Part shown: positions 1-5,611 of the stretch, one piece after another
Position numbering within the stretch: the first letter of the stretch is position 1
Layout of the letters: the number at the start of each line of letters is the position of its first letter
NCBI GenBank assembly: GCA_019747455.1
Contig: JAIEQT010000314.1
Location: 1 to 7,146, forward strand
Source of the DNA: Chitinophagaceae bacterium
GTDB lineage: Bacteria > Bacteroidota > Bacteroidia > Chitinophagales > Chitinophagaceae
Length of the DNA stretch: 7,146 nt
Direction: 5' to 3'
Program-made: the position numbers and the translations under genes
The notes under the pieces: model-generated
The model's input: the letters and a program-made list of their open reading frames with translations, nothing else
What the model was told of the DNA's origin: nothing
The model's database searches: none

Positions 1-354
1 GTGCATACCTGTATTAACTTCTTGAAGAAGAATAAGAAGTTTAATGAAAGTGTAGACATTGCTCACGCTGGCTATTTGGAAGTAAAGGAAGAAACTGTAC
101 CCTCTATTATGCAAGCGAGGCAAATTATTGAGTGTATCAGATTATTACCGTTAGGGTATAAAACAGTACTGAATCTGTATGCGATTGAAGGGTATAGCCA
201 TCGGGAGATCGGCTATATGTTAGATATAGAGGAGAGCACAAGTAGAAGCCAATATACCAGAGCTAAAGCAATGCTCGAAAATATATTGGTTAAGAAAAGA
301 ATTATTGAACAACCGAAGGAAGAATTTAACCTGGTGGCTTTGTTAAAGAAGTAG
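1..354 (+). CDS. ECF-type RNA polymerase sigma factor, C-terminal part (5' end outside the window)
   Basis: This is the 3' part of a sigma-70 family ECF factor, which directs RNA polymerase to its own promoter set. The visible 117 codons begin inside region 2 (the stretch VHTCINFLKKNKKF resembles the end of region 2.4 in Bacteroidota ECF factors), pass through a linker, and end with region 4. There, about residues 49-92, the pattern LPLGYKTVLNLYAIEGYSHR followed by EIGYML and TSRSQ is the typical helix-turn-helix that reads the -35-like element. ECF factors are usually 160-200 residues, so the true start lies upstream and the GTG at position 1 is probably an internal Val codon. A basic tail of about 20 residues follows region 4. 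The gene is followed after 13 bases by a membrane protein that looks like its anti-sigma factor, so the two are probably co-transcribed and act as a signalling pair. ECF class is certain; assignment to the ECF21-like group rests on the partner. Confidence 0.93.
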   Translation: MHTCINFLKKNKKFNESVDIAHAGYLEVKEETVPSIMQARQIIECIRLLPLGYKTVLNLYAIEGYSHREIGYMLDIEESTSRSQYTRAKAMLENILVKKRIIEQPKEEFNLVALLKK

Positions 355-367
355 CAGGAATAATTAT

Positions 368-1783
368 ATGGATTACAAAGATTACCAAGACGACTCATTT
401 GAGCAGTTTCTGCAAGAAGAGGTAAATACACACCGTATGTACCCCGCAGATGATGTTTGGAAAAACATCCGTGCCGAACTGCATGGTAATCGAACCTGGC
501 CGGCACTTACCGTAATTGCGTTATTCATTATAACAAGCCTTACTTTCTCTACTATTTTAATGACTACTACCAAAGAGTTTAGAATAGCGAAAGAAAATGC
601 CGCTGTAGAGGCTGCAAAAGAAATAGCTGCTAATAATGCAGCTAATAAAAGCGCAATAGCTAAAAATTATTTTAACAGTGTTGAGCCACATAGAATTACC
701 GCAGCTACCATTTCTCAGATAGAAGAAGCGGCTTCTTTTTCTGAAACTAGTCTTCAAAATAACGCGGCTCCTGAAGCTACAGTTATAATACCACAACAAA
801 ATATTCAATTACCAGCAACACAAGCTATTACGGTTTTCGCCGCACCACTTTCTAATCTACATATTGCGGAAGCATTAGTGGCGCCGGAGGAACCGAAAGA
901 AGTTATTGCTTTTACAGGTTTAAGTAAAGAAGCCACAAAAACGGTAAACCAAACTAGTCCCATTGTAGCCATTGAAGAAATAGATAAATCTGCACTCGCC
1001 ACAAAACAACTCTTTTCTTGGAAGAAAATATCCAAACTAGGATTTCAATTTTATATAACACCATCGCAAAGCTATCGCGTGCTATCTGATGCCGCTGTAA
1101 AAGAAATTATACAGCCTACCAGCTTACCACCTTCATCAGGACAAAACGGACCGCTAGGTTTAGATTATCGCGCGGGCGTGAATGATATTGTAAGACATCG
1201 TCCGGCTCTTGGGTTAGAACTAGGTATTGCCGCACTTTATAAAATCAATGATCGCTTACAATTAAAAACGGGGCTTCAAATGAATATCCGTCAGTATGAA
1301 ATTGAAACCTTTAGAACGCGAAATAGCGATTTAGCTACCATTAGTCTTCTTAACGGAAGGGGTGTGGAAAATATCAATCTCTTATCGAACTATAACAATA
1401 GCGGAGGATATAAACCTGAACAAATCGCTAACAAAACATTCGAACTAGCTTTGCCAATTGGTGTTCAATGGCAGGTATTGGGCGATCAGAAACTAGGACT
1501 TAATGCAGAGGCATCGGTTCAACCTACCTATATTCTTAGTAGTAATGCCATGCTACTTAGTACAGATTTCAAGAATTATACAGATGGAAGCGCTTTTGCA
1601 AGAAGATGGAACGTTAATACAAGTATTGGAGTAAATCTTACTTTTAAAACGGGCTCAAATTTTTGGCAAATTGGCCCACAGGTTCGCTATCAACATTTAC
1701 CTTCTTATACAAATCAATATCCGATTAAAGAGTTTCGACTTGATTACGGTATTCGTTTAGGTATAACCAGATTATGGAAATAG
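368..1783 (+). CDS. Dma-like dual membrane-spanning anti-sigma factor: one TM helix, periplasmic linker, C-terminal beta-barrel
   Basis: Probable membrane regulator of the preceding ECF sigma factor, 471 residues. Residues 1-43 are polar and acidic (DDSFEQFLQEEV, then RMYPADDVWKNI and ELHG) and would sit in the cytoplasm to bind sigma. Residues 44-66 form one hydrophobic helix. Residues 67 to about 215 are rich in Ala, Asn, Glu, Thr and Pro and look disordered. From about residue 222 to the end, alternating polar/aromatic strands (KLGFQFYITPSQSY, RLDYGIRLGITRLW) look like a small outer-membrane beta-barrel. There is no N-terminal signal peptide. This layout is that of the Dma proteins of Bacteroides, which bridge both membranes and control an ECF21 sigma factor; assignment here is by architecture and position. 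The ATG is supported by AGGAA at 356-360, seven bases upstream. Two TAG codons stand in tandem at the end. The alternative is an ordinary barrel protein without regulatory role, but the helix and sigma neighbour argue against that. Confidence 0.8.
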   Translation: MDYKDYQDDSFEQFLQEEVNTHRMYPADDVWKNIRAELHGNRTWPALTVIALFIITSLTFSTILMTTTKEFRIAKENAAVEAAKEIAANNAANKSAIAKNYFNSVEPHRITAATISQIEEAASFSETSLQNNAAPEATVIIPQQNIQLPATQAITVFAAPLSNLHIAEALVAPEEPKEVIAFTGLSKEATKTVNQTSPIVAIEEIDKSALATKQLFSWKKISKLGFQFYITPSQSYRVLSDAAVKEIIQPTSLPPSSGQNGPLGLDYRAGVNDIVRHRPALGLELGIAALYKINDRLQLKTGLQMNIRQYEIETFRTRNSDLATISLLNGRGVENINLLSNYNNSGGYKPEQIANKTFELALPIGVQWQVLGDQKLGLNAEASVQPTYILSSNAMLLSTDFKNYTDGSAFARRWNVNTSIGVNLTFKTGSNFWQIGPQVRYQHLPSYTNQYPIKEFRLDYGIRLGITRLWK

Positions 1784-1804
1784 TAGAATTCGGTAAATTT
1801 GTGC

Positions 1805-2395
1805 ATGAAATGCTTCCCTTATTATTTGCTCCTTACCGCTATACTAATACTTTTTAGTTGTAAGGAGGAAAATGCAACTACCAGTAAAGTAAGTGCCCAA
1901 AAAGATACAACAAGCTATTATCCGCTTCTTTCATTTATAGAAGAGCAAAAAAACTACGTGGATCTAAGAGATTTTCGCATTACCAGAATCCTTAAGCAAA
2001 ACAACCTTTCCAAGCAAGATATAATTTCTAAAGAAACGTTTTTAAGCGAATTAGCTATTTTTCTAAAAATAGCTACCGATTTTGAAAAGCAAAAAAAAGA
2101 TTATACGGAAACTATTTTTCAGGATTTAGGAACTGATAGCTATACCCTTACTTATCAATCTACAAATCCATCTTTCACTACCCAAAGAATTGATATTTTA
2201 CTGCGATCTCAAACTAATACTGTAAAACAATTATTTATTCGCCATTTTGATCAACGAGGTGATACCAATTTTATAAAACAGCTTAGCTTTTGGGCAGATA
2301 AAAAAATGGAGATAGCCACAGAGTATACCGTAGGCAGTAACAAACCTGTTAGAGAAAGTAAACGTGTTGAGTGGGCTAAAGCAACGGATAAATAA
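1805..2395 (+). CDS. Uncharacterised lipoprotein, possibly surface-exposed
   Basis: I do not recognise a named family. From the ATG at 1805 the product is 196 residues: a short start (MKCFPYY), a hydrophobic stretch, and a lipobox LFSC with the lipidated cysteine at residue 19. The residues after it are KEEN; acidic residues directly behind the cysteine resemble the Bacteroidota lipoprotein export signal that sends lipoproteins to the cell surface, so surface exposure is possible but not proven. The mature part is a soluble mixed alpha/beta domain of about 175 residues, with a helical, Lys-rich first half and a strand-rich second half (DSYTLTYQS, RIDILLRS, VKQLFIRHF) ending near VEWAKA. An in-frame TTG at 1799 would add two residues, but the ATG gives the better signal peptide. 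No clear ribosome binding site is seen. It starts 21 bases after the anti-sigma gene and overlaps uvrC by one base, so it is probably in the same operon. Confidence 0.85.
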   Translation: MKCFPYYLLLTAILILFSCKEENATTSKVSAQKDTTSYYPLLSFIEEQKNYVDLRDFRITRILKQNNLSKQDIISKETFLSELAIFLKIATDFEKQKKDYTETIFQDLGTDSYTLTYQSTNPSFTTQRIDILLRSQTNTVKQLFIRHFDQRGDTNFIKQLSFWADKKMEIATEYTVGSNKPVRESKRVEWAKATDK

Positions 2396-2397
2396 TG
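2393..2397 (+). promoter_or_regulatory. TAATG stop-start overlap (translational coupling)
   Basis: The TAA stop of the lipoprotein gene (2393-2395) shares its last A with the ATG of uvrC (2395-2397). No purine-rich ribosome binding site is visible just upstream (GCAACGGATAA). Such an overlap usually means that ribosomes ending the first gene restart at the second, so synthesis of UvrC would depend at least partly on translation of the lipoprotein. The overlap is read directly; the coupling is inference. Confidence 0.7.
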
Positions 2398-4206
2398 ACA
2401 CAAGCTGCATTTCAACAAATAGTCCATACCATTCCTACAGAGCCCGGTATATATAAGTATTTCGATAAGTTCAATGATTTACTATATGTAGGGAAAGCAA
2501 AAAATTTACGTAAACGCATCAGTTCCTATTTTTCCAAAACCTTTACAGGATATAAAACCCATGAACTTGTACAAAGGATTCACAGAATTGAATTTACCAT
2601 TGTTGATTCTGAACAAGACGCTTTTTTATTAGAGAATTCATTAATAAAAGAGTACCAACCACGCTTTAATATTGATCTAAAAGATGATAAGAGCTATCCT
2701 TATATCATTATTAAAAAAGAAGCGTTTCCGCGTATTTTTCTTACCCGAAAAAAAATAAATGACGGATCAGAATATTTAGGCCCTTTTACTTCAGCGGGTA
2801 AAGTAAGAGAGCTTCTTAGCTTTATAAGGCAATATATCCCATTGCGAACTTGTAAACTGCCCCTCACCGAACAAAATATTCAAAAAGGGAAATTCAAGGT
2901 TTGCTTGGAATTTTATTTAGGCAATTGTAAGGGACCATGCGAAGGATTGCAATCTGAAGCATCGTACAAAGAGGGCCTACAGCAGGTGAGAGATATGCTT
3001 AAAGGAAATCTACAACCTGTAATGTTGCAATACAAAAAAGATATGCAGCAGTTAGCAACCAATCTTGAATTTGAGAAAGCGGAAGCCATTAAAAAGAAAT
3101 TACTACACCTGGAGCAGTATCAAGCAAGTTCGGTTGTAGTAAGTAAACACCTCTCCAATGTAGATGTATTTACTATTTTGAAAGAAGACGATTTAGCCTA
3201 TGTAAATTATTTGATGGTACAAAATGGTACCATTGTGCAAACCCATACCATTCCTATAAAAACAAAATTGGAAGAAACGGATGAAGAAGTGTTGGAATTA
3301 GTTGTGGCTGATTTAAGAAGAACATTCAATAGCATCGCTACAGAAATAATTGTACCATTCCCCATCCATGTTGCAGATACAGCCGTTGTAGTAACGATAC
3401 CAAAAGCCGGCGATAAGAAAAAATTGTTGGACCTCTCTCAAAAAAATGTGGCTTATTTTAAGCTAGAGTTGAAGAAGAAAAAGATCCTGCATTTGGAGGG
3501 TAAATCAGATATGGAACAGAAGAAAGTGCTGTATGAATTACAAGAATGGCTACAGCTATCGGAAGTGCCAACACATATTGAGTGCTTCGATAATTCGAAT
3601 TTTCAGGGTGCTTTTCCTGTATCTGCGATGGTTTGTTTTAAAAATGGTGTACCTGCAAAAAATGATTATCGCAAATTCAATGTAAAAACCGTATCGGGTA
3701 TTAATGATTTTGCAACGATGAAAGAAGTGGTTTTTAGACGATATAAGCGGTTGAAAGAGGAAGGTGCTGATTTTCCTCAACTTGTTATTATAGATGGCGG
3801 GAAAGGGCAATTAAGTGCCGCTATAGAGAGTATCACAGCATTAGGATTGAATGGAAGAACCACTTTGGTAGGATTAGCAAAAAATGAAGAGGAATTGTTT
3901 TTTGATGGTGATCAGGAGTCCATAAAACTTCCCTGGGATAGTGATGCATTGAAGCTGGTAAGACGTATTAGAGACGAGGTACACCGATTTGGCATTAGCT
4001 TTCATAGAGATAAACGTTCTAAAGGAGCCCTCAAAAACGAGCTGGAGAATATACCCGGTATCGGCAGCCAAACGATCACTGAACTTTTAAAAGTATTTAA
4101 ATCTGTGAAGAGGATAAAAGAACAGCCGGAAGATAAATTAGCAGAGGTTGTTGGGCTAAAACGGGCCAAAATCTTATTAGCATCATTTGCTGAAAAAAAG
4201 GCATAA
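2395..4206 (+). CDS. uvrC: UvrABC excision nuclease subunit C
   Basis: UvrC makes both incisions in nucleotide excision repair, acting in the cytoplasm on the UvrB-DNA complex. At 603 residues it is full length (E. coli: 610). The GIY-YIG domain at about 14-95 cuts 3' of the lesion: GIY at 18-20, YVG at 31-33 (Val replaces the usual Ile), Arg39, and the metal-binding Glu80 in LLEN. Four cysteines, 153, 170, 178 and 182, have the C-x7-C-x3-C spacing of the UvrC iron-sulfur cluster. A UVR domain that contacts UvrB lies at about 208-243 (LEFEKAEAIKKKL). The RNase H-like nuclease making the 5' cut carries the D-D-H triad: Asp399 in CFDNSN, Asp467 in VIIDGGKGQ and His530 in DEVHRFG. Tandem helix-hairpin-helix motifs (NIPGIGSQT, VVGLKRAK) bind DNA at the C-terminus. 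All catalytic residues are present, so the enzyme should be active. It is the last gene of the unit and starts inside the stop codon of the lipoprotein gene. Confidence 0.98.
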   Translation: MTQAAFQQIVHTIPTEPGIYKYFDKFNDLLYVGKAKNLRKRISSYFSKTFTGYKTHELVQRIHRIEFTIVDSEQDAFLLENSLIKEYQPRFNIDLKDDKSYPYIIIKKEAFPRIFLTRKKINDGSEYLGPFTSAGKVRELLSFIRQYIPLRTCKLPLTEQNIQKGKFKVCLEFYLGNCKGPCEGLQSEASYKEGLQQVRDMLKGNLQPVMLQYKKDMQQLATNLEFEKAEAIKKKLLHLEQYQASSVVVSKHLSNVDVFTILKEDDLAYVNYLMVQNGTIVQTHTIPIKTKLEETDEEVLELVVADLRRTFNSIATEIIVPFPIHVADTAVVVTIPKAGDKKKLLDLSQKNVAYFKLELKKKKILHLEGKSDMEQKKVLYELQEWLQLSEVPTHIECFDNSNFQGAFPVSAMVCFKNGVPAKNDYRKFNVKTVSGINDFATMKEVVFRRYKRLKEEGADFPQLVIIDGGKGQLSAAIESITALGLNGRTTLVGLAKNEEELFFDGDQESIKLPWDSDALKLVRRIRDEVHRFGISFHRDKRSKGALKNELENIPGIGSQTITELLKVFKSVKRIKEQPEDKLAEVVGLKRAKILLASFAEKKA

Positions 4207-4241
4207 AAAAAGGGCCAGGATAGAAATCCAGCCCCGTTTTT
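4205..4241 (+). terminator. Probable intrinsic terminator after uvrC
   Basis: An A-run (4205-4211) is followed by GGGC (4212-4215), CA, GGA (4218-4220), a six-base loop TAGAAA, TCC (4227-4229), A and GCCC (4231-4234), then CG and five T. The stem has seven pairs interrupted by a small internal loop, and the A-run and T-run can extend it. It lies just behind the uvrC stop codon. The imperfect stem lowers confidence. Confidence 0.65.
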
Positions 4242-4334
4242 AAAATCCAATATCCTATGAAAAACCGAGGTAAAGATAAGGGTTATATTATTTCTACATA
4301 ATTTTTTTTAGCCCAATTTTCAGGTAAATAAAGC
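4242..4334. other. Convergent intergenic spacer without gene
   Basis: AT-rich sequence between two converging operons. It holds a T-run around 4303-4311 and a 14-codon ATG-to-stop stretch on the plus strand (4257-4301), which lacks a ribosome binding site and any recognisable motif. I see no tRNA, small RNA, repeat or promoter that I could defend. Its role seems to be only to separate the two terminators. Confidence 0.6.
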
Positions 4335-4359
4335 AAAAAGGGCGGATTACCGCCCTTTT
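4335..4359 (-). terminator. Intrinsic terminator of the gldMN operon
   Basis: A perfect inverted repeat of ten base pairs (AAAAGGGCGG at 4336-4345 and CCGCCCTTTT at 4350-4359) closes a four-base loop. Read on the minus strand it begins 22 bases after the gldN stop codon, and the 3' arm runs into five T followed by GCTTTATTT, as expected of a Rho-independent terminator. Because the stem is flanked by A and T on both sides it may also stop transcripts that read through from uvrC, though the plus-strand T-run is only four long. Confidence 0.88.
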
Positions 4360-4381
4360 GAATATCATTACTACAAGATTC

Positions 4382-5605
4382 TTAGTAGGCCCAAAGGTCT
4401 TGTTCAAAGTTGAAAATCTTCTGTTTCAAGTTCTCTCCCTCTAACAACCTAAATAATGGATCCTTTATCATAGCCGCTAAGGTTAGATCAGACGGGTTAT
4501 TAAGGGAAGTTTTTGTGATATAGCTAGAGAAGAATCGCCCTTCAAATAGCTCCTCCCATGTCATCCGTGAAGAGAAATTTTTAGGATTATAGACCTCAAA
4601 TTTAGTAAGTGTTTTACGCATATCGGGATAATAGACCCAGAAAAGAACCCTGGGTACTGATTTTCCGGCAACAACCTGTTTTGCGATAGGCGCTATGCCA
4701 ATAATTCGAGTGAATAATCGACTGGATTCTTTATCAAAAAGTACTTGCTCTTTAATCCGAAAAGTATACACAGAATCAGGACTAAACATGGGTTTCTTGG
4801 TAATTGTTCTCTCCGTTATACCCGTTACAGGATCGACCACATCAACTGGCTCTAATTTGCCCCCCACCATATTCATCACGTCTGAAACAGTCAAAGGCTT
4901 AGTAAAGCGATCGTTCTCACTTGAAAAAGCAACAACACTATCATTTTTAATAGCACTCAAAATAATTGAGAAAAAACGTTGATCGCCATTATCATCTTTG
5001 CCCGGGTACATAAAAGCCTGATTGATCTTTTCTCTGCCATCTATTTCCCGCCAAACAAATGTGCTGAAAATAGCATCATCTTCCCGGATATCTTCATATT
5101 CCAAAGGCTTACGATCCTTACCCGCCCTGGAGCGATCCACAGCGTAGTTATTACGAAGGGATATCTCAGGCTTTACATCGAACCCGCCTTGAATGGTTGT
5201 GTCATAATTGATAGTAACATTTCCTGAAGCAGTGGCACCCGATGCTGTATTATTTGTTGCATTATTATCGGTAGTGGTTGGTACAGCAGTATTATTGCCC
5301 GGACGATACCGGGAACTTCCTGTTACAGGGGGTGTGGTATTGTTATTATTTTTAATAGTAGTATCGGCATTCGTTTTAACAGTGCCTGTTCCCGCCTTAT
5401 TATTAGCGTTCACATACCTTGAATTACCGGTAGTTTTAGGAGCTGTTTGTTGCTGTGTTGCCGGATTTGTTGGAGGCGTAGTTGTATTTTGTTGGGGCGC
5501 CGGCTTGGCCGTATTACCTGTTCTATACTTCGATTGTGCTACGCTATTGTAGGAACTCACGAACGCGATACCCAAAAACACGGAACTTAACAATACCTTT
5601 TTCAT
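4382..5605 (-). CDS. gldN: Gliding motility / type IX secretion protein GldN (PorN)
   Basis: GldN is a periplasmic core component of the type IX secretion system; with the lipoprotein GldK it forms the ring-like assembly under the outer membrane that the GldM shaft contacts. The product has 407 residues. Residues 1 to about 23 are a signal peptide (MKKVLLSSVFLGIAF, cleavage near SVA-Q). Residues 24 to about 140 are low complexity, rich in Thr, Asn, Pro, Gln and Gly, and carry a short motif three times (see the repeat entry). The folded GldN domain runs from about 150 to the end: EDDAIFSTFVWREIDGREKI, then YPGKDDNGD, VLFWVYYPDMR, and the typical C-terminal FEQDLWAY. The disordered linker makes the protein longer than I expect of GldN homologues, most of which are nearer 300-350 residues. 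It starts 6 bases after gldM, which fixes it in the gldKLMN operon, and a strong hairpin follows. Assignment rests on the conserved C-terminal half plus the gldM neighbour. Confidence 0.95.
   Translation of the reverse strand: MKKVLLSSVFLGIAFVSSYNSVAQSKYRTGNTAKPAPQQNTTTPPTNPATQQQTAPKTTGNSRYVNANNKAGTGTVKTNADTTIKNNNNTTPPVTGSSRYRPGNNTAVPTTTDNNATNNTASGATASGNVTINYDTTIQGGFDVKPEISLRNNYAVDRSRAGKDRKPLEYEDIREDDAIFSTFVWREIDGREKINQAFMYPGKDDNGDQRFFSIILSAIKNDSVVAFSSENDRFTKPLTVSDVMNMVGGKLEPVDVVDPVTGITERTITKKPMFSPDSVYTFRIKEQVLFDKESSRLFTRIIGIAPIAKQVVAGKSVPRVLFWVYYPDMRKTLTKFEVYNPKNFSSRMTWEELFEGRFFSSYITKTSLNNPSDLTLAAMIKDPLFRLLEGENLKQKIFNFEQDLWAY
5288..5533 (-). repeat. Three-copy SRYR-like motif in the disordered linker of GldN
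   Basis: In the GldN protein three similar short segments occur at even spacing: SKYRTGNT (25-32), GNSRYVNANN (60-69) and GSSRYRPGNNT (96-106). The starts of the S-(K/R)-Y core, residues 25, 62 and 98, are 37 and 36 residues apart. Between them lie Thr/Pro/Asn/Gln-rich spacers, one with DTTIKN at 81-86 that is echoed by DTTIQG at 135-140. The first copy begins directly behind the predicted signal peptide cleavage site. Confidence 0.6.
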
Positions 5606-5611
5606 ACAATA

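Noticed and set aside
1..3. GTG at the first base as start codon of the sigma factor
   Set aside because: The preceding regions 2.1-2.3 needed for a working ECF factor would be missing, and the sequence here is the conserved end of region 2; the window edge simply cuts the gene.
1794..1801. TAAATTTG, matching the Bacteroidota -7 promoter pattern TAnnTTTG, in front of the lipoprotein gene
   Set aside because: No TTTG element lies at the proper distance upstream, and a transcript from here would start at about the ATG itself. In AT-rich DNA a single match is expected by chance.
1799..1801. TTG as start of the lipoprotein gene
   Set aside because: It would add only M-C before the ATG at 1805; the ATG yields a normal lipoprotein signal peptide and is the more common start codon.
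4257..4301. Short ATG frame encoding 14 residues in the convergent spacer
   Set aside because: It is too short, has no ribosome binding site, lies between two terminators and has no recognisable motif.
5208..5552. Open frame of 114 codons on the plus strand with a very hydrophobic product
   Set aside because: It lies antisense to the low-complexity Thr/Asn/Pro linker of gldN. The hydrophobic Val/Leu-rich product is what the complement of such codons gives, and no ribosome binding site or family match is visible.
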